Both the position numbers and the translations under genes were made by a program. The notes below the pieces were generated by a model. That model made no database searches and had not been told where the DNA came from. It saw nothing but the letters and a program-made list of their open reading frames with translations. This document shows, piece after piece, positions 26,626-36,338 of a stretch of DNA of 48,199 nt (position 1 is its first letter; each line of letters starts with the position of its first letter). Location: positions 1-48,199 of the forward strand of contig JASKLO010000009.1 in NCBI GenBank assembly GCA_030153605.1. The letters run 5' to 3'. Origin of the DNA: Thermosipho sp. (in: thermotogales). Its GTDB lineage: Bacteria > Thermotogota > Thermotogae > Thermotogales > Fervidobacteriaceae.

Positions 26626-27699
26626 ATGGATTTTTATTTACCTACTAAGCTATTCTCAAATATAGATTCTTTTTCCATAGCATTAGAAAAATTAGGTGAA
26701 AAATTTCTAATTATAACTGGAAAAAGTTCGGCGCATAATGGAAGTCTTGATGAATTAACAAAAATTTTGAATAAATATCAAAAAAAATATGAAATTTTTA
26801 ATGAAACTATTGAAAATCCTCCAAAAGAACTACTTGAACTTATTCTCAAAAGGCATGGCAAGGATTGGGATGTAATTATTGGACTTGGCGGTGGAAGTCC
26901 AATGGATACTGCAAAGGCTATAGCTATTCTTTGCAAAAACAACATTTCTGTAGAAGAACTTTATGAACTCGAAAAATATAATACAGCTTCTAAAATTGTT
27001 TGTATACCAACTACAGCTGGTACCGGGAGTGAGGTGACTCAGTATTCTGTTTTAACAATCAATGGAATTAAAAAAGGGTTTAAACATGAAAAAATATTCC
27101 CAACAATTTCGTTGTTGGAACCAAAATATTCTTTAACTTTACCAAAAGATTTAACAATTTCAACAGGACTTGATGCACTTTCACATGCTGTTGAATCAGC
27201 ATTATCTCTAAAATCAAATAATTTTTCTGAACTTTTTGCATTTAAAGCTATTGAAATTATAAAGGATACTCTACCAAAACTAATTAATAATTTAGAAAAT
27301 TATGAATTACGAAAAAGAATGCTTCTTGCTTCAACTTATGCTGGAATTTCCATAAGTGTAACTGGTACAACTATTGCACATTCTCTTGGATATTCTTTAA
27401 CGACTGACAAAGGAATTCGTCATGGATTAGCAACAGCAGTTTTCTTACCATTCGAAATTGAAAATGCTAAGACTAAAAATGCTGAAAAAATTGTATCTAT
27501 TTTAGGCAATATGCTTGATTTTTTAAAAAAATTAAATGTCGAAATCACATTTTCAGTTTCCGAACAGGAAATTAATAAATGGTCTGAAATAGTTGCAAAT
27601 TCATCACATGTTAAGGTAACTCCCGGTAATTATGATTTACAAAAAATTAAAGAAGCTTATCACTGGTTAATAGATAAATCCGGAATTTATGGGAGGTAA
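26626..27699 (+). CDS. Iron-containing alcohol dehydrogenase family protein
   Basis: Group III NAD(P)-dependent alcohol dehydrogenase, 357 residues. Nucleotide binding GLGGGSPMD is at 86-94, then PTTAGTGSEVT at 128-138. The metal ligands are Asp183 and His187 (GLDALSHAVES), His252 (TIAHSLG) and His266 (GIRHGLA). The substrate is not evident; such enzymes reduce aldehydes to alcohols in fermentation or act on butanol or propanediol. The start is the ATG 12 bases after gcvPB. It lies inside an amino acid and RNA-modification operon, and ends one base before rlmI. Confidence 0.93.
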   Translation: MDFYLPTKLFSNIDSFSIALEKLGEKFLIITGKSSAHNGSLDELTKILNKYQKKYEIFNETIENPPKELLELILKRHGKDWDVIIGLGGGSPMDTAKAIAILCKNNISVEELYELEKYNTASKIVCIPTTAGTGSEVTQYSVLTINGIKKGFKHEKIFPTISLLEPKYSLTLPKDLTISTGLDALSHAVESALSLKSNNFSELFAFKAIEIIKDTLPKLINNLENYELRKRMLLASTYAGISISVTGTTIAHSLGYSLTTDKGIRHGLATAVFLPFEIENAKTKNAEKIVSILGNMLDFLKKLNVEITFSVSEQEINKWSEIVANSSHVKVTPGNYDLQKIKEAYHWLIDKSGIYGR

Positions 27700-27700
27700 T

Positions 27701-28867
27701 ATGAAAGTATATCTAAAAAAAGATATCAAAAATCGCATAAAAAATGGACATCCATGGATTTATGAAAATGAAATAGAAAGTTTAGATGAAAACATTAAAA
27801 ATGGTGATATTGTTGATGTTTTTAATCACGAAAATCATTTTATAGGAAAAGGATATATAAACTTTAATTCAAAAATACGTGTCAGGCTATTAACGAGAAA
27901 AAATGAAAAAATTGATAAAGAATTTTTTAAAAAAAGATTGTTAGATGCTTTAAAGAGGAGAAGAACAAATGAAGAAAGTTTTAGAGTAGTTTTTTCAGAA
28001 GCCGATAATTTACCTGGTTTAATAGTTGATAAATTTGACAAATTTTTAATAATGGAAATTAATACTTTAGGAATTGAAAAATTCAAAACTCAAATAATTG
28101 ACATCTTAAAAGATTTTTTTAATCCACTAGGAATTTATGAAAAATCTGATAGTTCTTCAAGACTAAAAGAAGGATTAAATATTCGTACTGAATGGGTTTA
28201 TGGAAAAGGTCCTGAACTAATTCCTTTTGAAATTAATGGAATTAAATTTTTTGCGGATACAAAAGGACAAAAGACAGGAGCGTTTCTAGATCAAAGATTT
28301 AATGCTCTTTCATTAAAAAATTATATTGATAAAGATAAAATTGGTCTTGATTGCTTTTGCTATACAGGAAATTTTGGGCTTCACATGTTAAAATTTGGAG
28401 CAAAGCACGTTACTTTTGTAGATTATTCTCAAAGAGCTATTGAAATCACAAAACTAACTCTTAAAGAAAATGGTTTTGATAATTATGAGCTAATTGTTGG
28501 AAATGCTTTTGACATATTAAAAAATTTTGATAAAAATTCTATGTATTTTGACGTAATATCAATTGATCCTCCTTCTTTTGCAAAAAGTGCTTCCAACAAA
28601 ACTTCTGCCTTAAGAGGGTATAAAGAAATAAACCTTAGGGCAATGAAAATCTTAAAAAATAATGGAATTTTAGCAACATCATCATGTACTCAAGTAATTT
28701 CAGAAAGTGAATTTATTAATACTATTTTTTCTTCTGCAAGTGATTTAAATAAACTTGCTAGGGTTTTGTACAAAGGTGGTCAACCATATGATCATCCACA
28801 AGTTCTTAACATTTTTGAAACTCAATACCTTAAATTTTTTCTTTTAGAAATTGAAAATCTTAAGTAG
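27701..28867 (+). CDS. rlmI: RlmI-like 23S rRNA m5C methyltransferase
   Basis: A 388-residue class I rRNA (cytosine-C5)-methyltransferase of the YccW/RlmI type. An N-terminal PUA domain (about 1-75, with GHPWIYENEIES) is followed by a RlmI-specific EEHUD-like region (SEADNLPGLIVDKF) and the SAM-binding fold with DCFCYTGNFGLH and IDPPSFAKS and the catalytic SSCTQ cysteine. GTKGQKTGAF-type sequence near 191 is conserved in the family. ATG 27701 is used because GGGAGGTAAT precedes it. The target position, C1962 in E. coli, is inferred from family. Confidence 0.9.
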   Translation: MKVYLKKDIKNRIKNGHPWIYENEIESLDENIKNGDIVDVFNHENHFIGKGYINFNSKIRVRLLTRKNEKIDKEFFKKRLLDALKRRRTNEESFRVVFSEADNLPGLIVDKFDKFLIMEINTLGIEKFKTQIIDILKDFFNPLGIYEKSDSSSRLKEGLNIRTEWVYGKGPELIPFEINGIKFFADTKGQKTGAFLDQRFNALSLKNYIDKDKIGLDCFCYTGNFGLHMLKFGAKHVTFVDYSQRAIEITKLTLKENGFDNYELIVGNAFDILKNFDKNSMYFDVISIDPPSFAKSASNKTSALRGYKEINLRAMKILKNNGILATSSCTQVISESEFINTIFSSASDLNKLARVLYKGGQPYDHPQVLNIFETQYLKFFLLEIENLK

Positions 28868-28878
28868 GTGAAAAGTTT

Positions 28879-30540
28879 ATGAAAAAATATTTTTTAATTT
28901 TTTTGCTTTTAATCTTTTCAGCTTTACTTTTTTCACAAGTTTATTTTTTAACTAATGATGGGGTTTATAAACATTTAGAAAAAGTAGTTTCTGGTATTTA
29001 TAACAATATTATAACTATCGACAATTTTGTTTACTTAGTTAAGAACAATTCTATTTTAAATCTAAACACTGGAGAAGAAATTAATATTGAATTTCCTATT
29101 TTTATTGGTGAAAGATATTTTTTATCAAGAGATAAAATATATAAACTTAAAAACAATAAACTTTTGTTTTACAAAATTATCCCTAGCAATATTACAAATG
29201 TTATTATGTACAAGAATTATATAATAGGAATACAATTAGGAAAAATTGTAGCTATAAATAATGGAAAAACAATTTGGACGATTGATCCGAATGATGAAAC
29301 AATTGTTAAAATAAAAATTAGTAATGGTATTTTAGCAATTTTCACTAACAAAGGTCTTACGGTTTTTGATTTAAATGATCCAATGTATCCAAAATATATT
29401 GAAAGATTTTCCAATGTAGATGATTATGAATTCATTGGAAATCATGTATTGTTATCAAAAAATGAAGTTTTAATCTATGATAAAAATAAAAAACTTCTTT
29501 TTTCTCGAAAAGTAAATGGAAATAAATTGATTTCTGACGGTGAAAATATATACATTGGTAATTATATAATCACAAAAGATTTAAAAGTTACAACTTATCC
29601 TTATATTATTAAAGGTGTCGCCGTTTTAAAAAATGATTATATTCCTGATGGAGAAATAAAAATTCTTTGGTCTTACAATTTAAATCTTGAAGTTAAATCA
29701 AAACCTGCGGCTTATAACAACATCCTTTTTATAGCTTCGACAAATGGAAATATACTTGCTCTTAATAATGGAAATTTACTTTGGCAATATAGACTTCCTT
29801 TTATAATCACAGGACATCTTACCATTACTAATGATTCATTAATAGCAACCTGTTGGGATAACAATATATATTCTTTCAACTTCCAAGGTAATCTTTTATG
29901 GAAAGTTCCTTTAGATTCAGATATAACTTTAGGAGTTGCATGGGATGGAATAAAAATATATGCTCTTTCTGATGATGGTTACTTATATGAGTTAAAAGAT
30001 GGAAAGATTATTAATCAATATAAAGTTGGAAGATGGCCAATTGCTGGACCTTTTATATCTTTATCAGGAAAAGTGTACTCAATTGATGCAATGGGATTTT
30101 TATGGATCGATAATGAAAAATCTACATTTATTGGAAAAGTTAAAAATTTAGCATTTTTCTCCGAAAATCCCGTTATTCCACCTGAAAATTCATTTGTACT
30201 TCTTGATGATTTCGGTAATGAATTTATTTTTCAAAATTCATCTGTATTCAAAAACGGAAAAAATGTTTTTAGTTCACAATCTGAAATCATTGACGCTGTT
30301 CTTGGTAAAGAAAATATATATTTATTAACTTCAGATGGAATGGTTTATTTTATTGACAGAAAAGATTTCAATATTTTATACTCAAACAATTTTAAAGACT
30401 CAAAATTCCTTGTTTATGAAAACGGAATACTTTACATAATTGGTAAAAATGTGTATGCAATTTCTACAAATGATATTAATCCTGATTCATGGTATAGCAT
30501 TTTTAGAGATAATAAAAACACTTCTTCTATTAATAATTAG
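28879..30540 (+). CDS. Exported PQQ-like beta-propeller repeat protein
   Basis: A 553-residue protein with a clear signal peptide (MKKYFLIFLLLIFSALLFS) and then repeated short beta-strand units of the quinoprotein/BamB-like propeller type, for example NILFIASTNGNILALNNGNL followed by LWQYRLP, SLIATCWDNNIYSFNFQGN followed by LLWKVPL, and IYALSDDGYLYELKDGK. No lipobox cysteine or C-terminal anchor is seen, so it is probably periplasmic or held at the toga. Function unknown; such propellers bind proteins or assemble outer-membrane complexes. It follows rlmI by 11 bp and precedes the Nudix gene by nine. Confidence 0.82.
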   Translation: MKKYFLIFLLLIFSALLFSQVYFLTNDGVYKHLEKVVSGIYNNIITIDNFVYLVKNNSILNLNTGEEINIEFPIFIGERYFLSRDKIYKLKNNKLLFYKIIPSNITNVIMYKNYIIGIQLGKIVAINNGKTIWTIDPNDETIVKIKISNGILAIFTNKGLTVFDLNDPMYPKYIERFSNVDDYEFIGNHVLLSKNEVLIYDKNKKLLFSRKVNGNKLISDGENIYIGNYIITKDLKVTTYPYIIKGVAVLKNDYIPDGEIKILWSYNLNLEVKSKPAAYNNILFIASTNGNILALNNGNLLWQYRLPFIITGHLTITNDSLIATCWDNNIYSFNFQGNLLWKVPLDSDITLGVAWDGIKIYALSDDGYLYELKDGKIINQYKVGRWPIAGPFISLSGKVYSIDAMGFLWIDNEKSTFIGKVKNLAFFSENPVIPPENSFVLLDDFGNEFIFQNSSVFKNGKNVFSSQSEIIDAVLGKENIYLLTSDGMVYFIDRKDFNILYSNNFKDSKFLVYENGILYIIGKNVYAISTNDINPDSWYSIFRDNKNTSSINN

Positions 30541-30549
30541 GTGATTTCT

Positions 30550-31128
30550 ATGTATTTTAATGATATAGGATTTTTAACACCATATACAGAATATTCTGTT
30601 GTAATTCCTATTGTTGAAAACAAATATTTTTTATTTGAAATTCGCTCAAAATTTCTTAAAAATCAACCTTCAGAGGTTTCATTCCCAGGTGGAAAGATAG
30701 AAGATAATGAATCCCCACTTGATGCAGGTATTAGAGAATTATATGAAGAAATTGGAATAAAACCTAAAGTAATTTTAGGAAAGTTAAAATATTTGGTAAC
30801 ACCTTTTAATATTGTAATCCATCCTTTTATTGTTAAAATTGAGTTCAATAATATTTTATTAAATACAAATGAAGTTGAATCTATCTTTAAAGTTCCTATT
30901 GATATTTTTGAAAAACCTCTTTATAAGTTTGAAGCTGAAATTAAAATTATCCCACCTGATAATTTCCCATATCATTTAATTCCAAACGGAAAAAATTATA
31001 AATGGAGAAAAGGCAAATATGAAATTATGTTTTTTAAATACAATGATAGGATCATTTGGGGACTTACTGCCCGTTTAGCTTTTGAAGCTTACAAAAAATT
31101 AAAAGGGGGTATTAGAAATGACCATTAA
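30550..31128 (+). CDS. Nudix hydrolase, CoA pyrophosphatase-like
   Basis: A 192-residue protein with a full Nudix box, GGKIEDNESPLDAGIRELYE then EIGI (G-x5-E-x7-RE-L-x-EE-x-G-I), preceded by PSEVSFPGG, which resembles the VSFPGG segment of the NudL/YeaB CoA pyrophosphatase group. CoA or a CoA ester is therefore a likely substrate, as inference. ATG 30550 follows TAGGTGAT; GTG 30541 in the same frame sits within the site. Its end overlaps the M20 gene by 11 bases. Confidence 0.85.
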   Translation: MYFNDIGFLTPYTEYSVVIPIVENKYFLFEIRSKFLKNQPSEVSFPGGKIEDNESPLDAGIRELYEEIGIKPKVILGKLKYLVTPFNIVIHPFIVKIEFNNILLNTNEVESIFKVPIDIFEKPLYKFEAEIKIIPPDNFPYHLIPNGKNYKWRKGKYEIMFFKYNDRIIWGLTARLAFEAYKKLKGGIRNDH

Positions 31129-32347
31129 AGAAAAAATTCAGAAAAAAGTTGAAGAATTAAAACCTGAAATCATTGAATCAATGAAAAAGTTTATTTCTAT
31201 AAACTCTGTAAATCCTCGTGCTGGTGGTCCAGGTGAAAAAGAAGTTGCTGAATTTTTAATGAATTTAATTAAAGGGTGGAAATTTGATTTAATAAAAAGA
31301 TATGATGCTCCAGACGATGCAGTGCCTTATGGTTTTAGACCAAATATAGTTGCCATATACAAAGGTTCTGAAGGTAAAAGAACTATCTGGATTATAACTC
31401 ATATGGATAAAGTTCCTGCTGGAGATTTATCACTTTGGAAATATGATCCTTTTAATCCTGTAGAAGAAGATGGCAAAATCTATGGCAGAGGATCTGAAGA
31501 TAATGGAGCTTCTTTAATTGCATCAATTTATGGTGTCAAAACTATTATGGATTTAGGAATAAGGCCAAAAGACAATTTAGGTATTGTCCTAGTATCAGAT
31601 GAGGAAACTGGCTCAGATTATGGTATTAAATATTTAATAAAACAAGGAATTTTTGATAAAAATGATCTTTTTATTGTCCCCGATTCTGGTAATCCTAAAG
31701 GAGATTTTATTGAAATTGCTGAAAAATCTATAATGTGGTTAAAAATAATTACTGAAGGAAAACAAGCTCATGCTTCACGACCAGATATTGGACTGAATGC
31801 TCATAGATATGGTATGAAATTTTCTGTTTTTCTTGATGAATATTTACATAAAAAATACAATGCCACTAACGAATTGTTTGATTATCCAAAAAGCTCTTTT
31901 GAACCAACTAAAAAACTAAACAATGTAGAAAATGTAAATACAATTCCTGGAACTGATGTTATTTACTTTGATTGTAGAGTTTTACCAGACTATAACATTG
32001 ATGAAATATTTAATGAAATACTTTTATTAGCTGACGATTTTTCGAAAAAACATTCTATAAAAATTAAGGTTGAAAAAATTCAGTTTGAACAAGCTGCTCC
32101 ACCTACAAGTGAAAATTCTGAAATTGTATTAAAGGTTAAAAATGCAATAAAGGAAATGCGAAATATTGAACCTAAAGTCGGTGGAATTGGTGGCGGAACT
32201 TGCGCGGCATTAATTAGGAAGGAAGGATTGCCTGCAGCTGTCTGGGCTACCATAGATGAAACTGCGCACCAACCAAATGAATATGTAAAAATTGAAAACT
32301 TAATAAATGATACCAAAGTATATGCTTATTTAATTGCAAATTCATAA
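31118..32347 (+). CDS. M20 family metallo-hydrolase (ArgE/DapE type)
   Basis: A two-zinc amidohydrolase/peptidase of 409 residues. Metal and catalytic residues follow the M20 order: His95 and Asp97 (THMDKVP), Asp128 ([10 protein letters not shown]), Glu162-Glu163 (SDEETGSD), Asp189 (VPDSGNP) and a C-terminal His in [11 protein letters not shown] dimerisation domain lies between ([12 protein letters not shown]). It could be a dipeptidase or deacylase. The lysine operon lacks an N-acetyl-diaminopimelate deacetylase, so this is one candidate for that step, but its operon gives no direct support. ATG 31118 follows a run of AAAAGGGGG. Confidence 0.88.
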   Translation: MTIKEKIQKKVEELKPEIIESMKKFISINSVNPRAGGPGEKEVAEFLMNLIKGWKFDLIKRYDAPDDAVPYGFRPNIVAIYKGSEGKRTIWIITHMDKVPAGDLSLWKYDPFNPVEEDGKIYGRGSEDNGASLIASIYGVKTIMDLGIRPKDNLGIVLVSDEETGSDYGIKYLIKQGIFDKNDLFIVPDSGNPKGDFIEIAEKSIMWLKIITEGKQAHASRPDIGLNAHRYGMKFSVFLDEYLHKKYNATNELFDYPKSSFEPTKKLNNVENVNTIPGTDVIYFDCRVLPDYNIDEIFNEILLLADDFSKKHSIKIKVEKIQFEQAAPPTSENSEIVLKVKNAIKEMRNIEPKVGGIGGGTCAALIRKEGLPAAVWATIDETAHQPNEYVKIENLINDTKVYAYLIANS

Positions 32348-32360
32348 AGGAGGAGATAAA

Positions 32361-34010
32361 ATGAATAGGATAATTAGGGCTCCTAGAGGTACAAAATTGT
32401 CATGTAAATCCTGGCAAACCGAAGCACCAATGAGAATGCTAATGAATAATCTTGATCCTGAAGTTGCTAGAGACCCTGCAAATTTAATTGTTTATGGTGG
32501 AACAGGAAAAGCAGCTAGAAATTGGGAATCATTTGATAAAATTGTCGAAACATTAAAAAATCTTGAAATGGATGAAACTTTACTAGTTCAAAGTGGTAAG
32601 CCTGTTGCTGTTTTTAAAACAAGCGAATGGGCTCCTAGGGTTTTAATAGCTAATTCTAATTTAGTACCCAAATGGGCTAATTGGGAATATTTTAGAGAGC
32701 TTGAACAAAGAGGTTTAATAATGTATGGTCAAATGACAGCTGGAAGCTGGATTTACATAGGTACTCAAGGTATATTACAAGGCACATATGAAACATTCTT
32801 TGCTGTTGCAAAAAAATATTTTAATGGATCTTTAAAAGGTAAATGGGTTTTAACAGCAGGATTAGGTGAAATGGGTGGAGCACAACCTCTAGCAGTAACT
32901 TTAAATGATGGAGTTGTATTAGCTGTTGAAATTGATAAAAGAATGATTGAAAGAAGATTAAAAACTGGTTATCTTGATACTTGGACCGATAATCTAGATG
33001 AAGCATTAAAACTTGTTCAAGATGCTGTAAGAAATGAAAAACCATTGTCTGTTGGATTACTTGCTAATGCTGCTGATATTCATCCAGAACTTGTTAAAAG
33101 GAATATCATTCCTGATATTGTTACTGATCAAACTGCTGCTCATGATCCTCTTAATGGATATATACCTGGTGGTATGACATTTGACGAAGCAGTTAAACTG
33201 AGAAAAGAAAATCCTGAAAAATATATGAAATTAGTTTATGAAAGCGTTGTAAAACACATAAATGCTATTTTAGAAATGCAAAAGCAAGGTGCAAAAGTTT
33301 TCGAATATGGAAACAATATTAGACGTCTTGCATATGATCATGGAGTAAAAGATGCATTTAACATACCAGGTTATGTGCCGGAATATATTAGGGATCTATT
33401 CTCAGAAGGAAAAGGACCATTTAGATGGGTTGCACTTTCTGGTAATCCTGAAGATATTTATAAAACCGATAAAAAAGTATTAGAGCTTTTCCCGTATGAT
33501 GAACACTTAAAAAAATGGATTGAGCTTGCTCAAAAGAAAGTTAAATGGCAAGGATTACCAGCAAGAATTTGCTGGTTAGGTCAAGGAGAACGAGCTGAAT
33601 TTGGGCTTGCAATTAACGATATGGTCAAAAAAGGGGAATTAGAAGCTCCAATTGTAATTGGAAGGGATCATCATGATACCGGTTCAGTAGCTAGTCCATA
33701 TAGAGAAACAGAAGCAATGAAAGATGGAAGTGATGCTATAGCTGATTGGCCAATATTAAATGCTATGTTAAACGTTGCAAGCGGTGCCACATGGGTTTCT
33801 TTCCATCATGGCGGAGGTGTTGGAATAGGTTATTCTTTACATGCTGGAATGGTTATTGTTGCTGATGGCACAGAGCTTGCACATAAAAAACTGGAAAGAG
33901 TTCTGACTAACGATGTTGGCCTAGGAGTTGTAAGACATGCTGATGCTGGTTACGAAATCGCAATCCAAACTGCAAAGAAACATAATTTAAAAATTCCTTG
34001 GCTTAAATAA
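32361..34010 (+). CDS. hutU: Urocanate hydratase
   Basis: Converts urocanate to imidazolone propionate in histidine degradation. It has 549 residues from ATG 32361 with a strong AAAGGAGGAG site; the open frame extends back nine codons into the M20 gene without a site. [10 protein letters not shown] and [10 protein letters not shown] are at the N-terminus, the NAD-binding [11 protein letters not shown] near 161-171, and the [14 protein letters not shown] segment carries the catalytic-site cysteine. No hutH, hutI or formiminoglutamate enzyme is nearby. Last gene of the plus-strand operon. Confidence 0.97.
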   Translation: MNRIIRAPRGTKLSCKSWQTEAPMRMLMNNLDPEVARDPANLIVYGGTGKAARNWESFDKIVETLKNLEMDETLLVQSGKPVAVFKTSEWAPRVLIANSNLVPKWANWEYFRELEQRGLIMYGQMTAGSWIYIGTQGILQGTYETFFAVAKKYFNGSLKGKWVLTAGLGEMGGAQPLAVTLNDGVVLAVEIDKRMIERRLKTGYLDTWTDNLDEALKLVQDAVRNEKPLSVGLLANAADIHPELVKRNIIPDIVTDQTAAHDPLNGYIPGGMTFDEAVKLRKENPEKYMKLVYESVVKHINAILEMQKQGAKVFEYGNNIRRLAYDHGVKDAFNIPGYVPEYIRDLFSEGKGPFRWVALSGNPEDIYKTDKKVLELFPYDEHLKKWIELAQKKVKWQGLPARICWLGQGERAEFGLAINDMVKKGELEAPIVIGRDHHDTGSVASPYRETEAMKDGSDAIADWPILNAMLNVASGATWVSFHHGGGVGIGYSLHAGMVIVADGTELAHKKLERVLTNDVGLGVVRHADAGYEIAIQTAKKHNLKIPWLK

Positions 34011-34029
34011 AAAATTTTTTCAAATTGAA

Positions 34030-34055
34030 AAAGCCCCCTATGGGGGCTTTCAAAT
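34030..34055. terminator. Bidirectional rho-independent terminator between hutU and the uracil permease
   Basis: AAAGCCCCC (34030-34038) and GGGGGCTTT (34042-34050) form a nine-base-pair stem with a three-base loop. T-rich sequence follows on the plus strand, and AAAAA precedes on the other side, giving a U run for the minus-strand transcript. It sits between two convergent genes. Confidence 0.93.
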
Positions 34056-34091
34056 TTTTATTTTTATTTTTCAAATGCTTTTCTTGAAATC

Positions 34092-35393
34092 TCAATCATC
34101 TGAAGCACCAGTTAAAACAAATATACCATTTACAACAACACCAACTATTGCAGCAAGACCTAAACCTTGCAAAGAAAAATTACCAGCTTTAAAAACAGCT
34201 CCTCCAAGTCCTGTTACTAGCATTAATGACATTGTTACCAAATTTCTTCCATCAACTTTAACTTTATTTACGACTAATGTTCTAACTCCTATACTTGCAA
34301 TCATTCCAAATAACAATATTTCAATACCACCCATTACAGGGACCGGAATTGATCTTACAATAGCTCCTACTTTTGGAACCATAGCCAGTAAAATAGCAAA
34401 AAATGCTGTTATTCTCATTATCCAAGGATTAAACGCCTTTGTAAAAGCCAATACTCCAGTATTCTCACTGTAAGTTGTATTAGCTGGTCCTCCCAAAAGT
34501 CCTGCAACTGATGTGGCTAATCCATCACCCATAAGTGTTCTGTGCATTCCTGGATCTTCAAAGAACCTTTTACCAACTACAGCTGAAATTGCAAAAATAT
34601 CTCCAAAATGTTCAACAGATGGAGCAATTGCTACAGGAACTATAGTTGCTATTGCATATAATGAAAATTTCGGTAAATAAAATTCTGGTATACCTACCCA
34701 ACTTGCTTTCCCAACTTCTACAAAATTTACATTTCCAGTCAAAGCTGCAACAATATAACCTACAATTATACCCCAAATTACTGGAACCAATCTACTAAAA
34801 CCTGTAAAATATAACCTGGCAATCACTGCCGTAATCAAAGAAGCTAAAGCAATCCACCAGTTGTTACTAGCCATTTGAATAGCAACAGGGCTTAAAATAA
34901 GTCCAATAAGTATAATCATAGTACCGGAAATTACTGGAGGGAATAATTTTTCAAATCTTCTAATTCCAATTAGTTTAATAAGAAAACCTAAACCAAATTT
35001 CACTAATCCTGCTAGTATAATACCACCAGTTGCATAAGCTAAATAAGGACGCAAATCAACGCCAGCAGCTACGGCATCATTAATTGAATTATAGTTAAGT
35101 CCAGCTTGATTCATATAATACATGGTAACTGCTATAATAGGAGCAATATATGCAAAACTTGAACCCAAAAAAACTGGAACTTTCCACTTTGTAATCCAAT
35201 GGAATAATAAAGTACCTATACCAGCCGTAAAAAGTGCAACATTTACCGGTATACCAGTTAAATATGGTACTAAAACTGTTGCTCCAAACATTGTAAAAGT
35301 ATGTTGAAGACCAAGTAAGATCAAGCCTCCTATACCCATTCCAGCACTTCGATCTTCCTGAGGTAATACATTAATATATTCACTCTCTGCCAC
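34092..35393 (-). CDS. uraA: Uracil permease-like NCS2 transporter
   Basis: A nucleobase:cation symporter-2 protein, 433 residues with about 14 hydrophobic helices. QHTFTMFGATVLVPYLTG near the N-terminus and GGPANTTYSENTGVLAFT in the middle are typical; TTYSEN is closer to uracil carriers than to the xanthine/urate NTFSQN form. GTG 35393 is chosen: AAGGGGG is six bases upstream, and the product begins MAESEYINV. The open frame runs 25 codons further upstream to the edge of the pseudogene. The family acts in the cytoplasmic membrane; uracil as substrate is inferred. Confidence 0.88.
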   Translation of the reverse strand: MAESEYINVLPQEDRSAGMGIGGLILLGLQHTFTMFGATVLVPYLTGIPVNVALFTAGIGTLLFHWITKWKVPVFLGSSFAYIAPIIAVTMYYMNQAGLNYNSINDAVAAGVDLRPYLAYATGGIILAGLVKFGLGFLIKLIGIRRFEKLFPPVISGTMIILIGLILSPVAIQMASNNWWIALASLITAVIARLYFTGFSRLVPVIWGIIVGYIVAALTGNVNFVEVGKASWVGIPEFYLPKFSLYAIATIVPVAIAPSVEHFGDIFAISAVVGKRFFEDPGMHRTLMGDGLATSVAGLLGGPANTTYSENTGVLAFTKAFNPWIMRITAFFAILLAMVPKVGAIVRSIPVPVMGGIEILLFGMIASIGVRTLVVNKVKVDGRNLVTMSLMLVTGLGGAVFKAGNFSLQGLGLAAIVGVVVNGIFVLTGASDD

Positions 35394-35471
35394 GTTAATC
35401 CCCCTTCCTAAATAAGATATGTTTTTGAATAATTGGAAAATTACTGATATAAATTTACGTCGCATCATAAA

Positions 35472-36177
35472 TTATTTAGCTAAATCAAGTGCTATAAAAA
35501 ATTTTTGATGCTCATCAATACCTTTTGCACCAAATGGTAATAATACTTAGAAAGTTGTAAAAATCAATTTGATCTCTTCAGGAAATTCATCAATTGTAGG
35601 GATTTTATAATCTGTATAGGAAATTGTCATAGGATAACAATTAACATCTTATTTCAAGTCTTCAAACAACGCTTGTACCATTCACTGTATAGTTCCTCTA
35701 ACTACCAACTTCTAGCAGTTAGTGAAAAACGTTTGTCTAAGGTTCAATATTTTAAATAGGCAAACTTTAATAACATGCAATATAAGGATGAATTAAAACT
35801 TTGCTTTTCATCGTCACACTTGGACCTTATACTAGGGTTGTTCTTAATATCCAACTTCAGTAGGCTTTGCTTATCTCTTAACCATTTCCAAAGTATCGTC
35901 AATAACTACTGCAACTGGTTTACAAAAATTCCTAACTTTATCTTAAGTAATAATTGGTCTATCAACTAAAATAATTCTCTTATCTTTAAGGAACATCTTT
36001 TCGAGTAATTATAGCACACACCTTATAATCTTTCAACCTTAGATGGATCAATTTTCTTTATTATTCCGTGATATATATAACTTCTTTTCACAAATTCAAA
36101 CAAAATATTTGGAAATACCATATCTATTAAATTCACAGCTTTTCCATTAATTTTTTTACTACATCAACACTTTGCAT
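35472..36177 (-). pseudogene. Decayed, internally deleted xanthine dehydrogenase molybdopterin-binding subunit
   Basis: No intact gene lies in this stretch. Translating the minus strand across frames gives ordered fragments of the molybdopterin-binding subunit of the xanthine dehydrogenase family. N-terminal part (36177 to about 35880): INGKAVNLIDMVFPNILFEF, VKRSYIYHGIIKKIDPSKVE, AIITRKDVP, then KPVAVVIDDTLEM. C-terminal part (about 35681 to 35472): MVQALFEDLK, MTISYTDYKIPTIDEFPEE and PFGAKGIDEHQKF. Several stops and frameshifts interrupt it. The whole spans about 235 codons where the family has about 750, so most of the middle, including the cofactor-binding core, is gone. Confidence 0.85.
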
Positions 36178-36199
36178 AGAATTAACTAAATAAGTTTAC

Positions 36200-36232
36200 C
36201 AAAAAAAAAACGGCTCAAATTTATTGAGCCGT
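36200..36232 (-). terminator. Rho-independent terminator of the nucleoside ABC transporter operon
   Basis: ACGGCTCAA (minus strand 36232-36224) pairs with TTGAGCCGT (36218-36210) around a five-base loop, followed on the minus strand by a run of ten T. It lies 107 bp beyond the last permease gene. Confidence 0.92.
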
Positions 36233-36338
36233 ATTTAAACATTAGATTTTTCAGATATTTATTAGATTTTTAAAAATTAAATCCTTTTTACTCATTGAAA
36301 TTCTTTCATCTTTTTCAAAGTTATTGATTAATTACTAA

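Noticed and set aside
35775-35969. A 64-codon plus-strand open frame in the otherwise gene-free stretch
   Set aside because: It lacks a ribosome binding site and overlaps, on the other strand, the ordered fragments of a xanthine-dehydrogenase-type pseudogene, which explains the DNA better.
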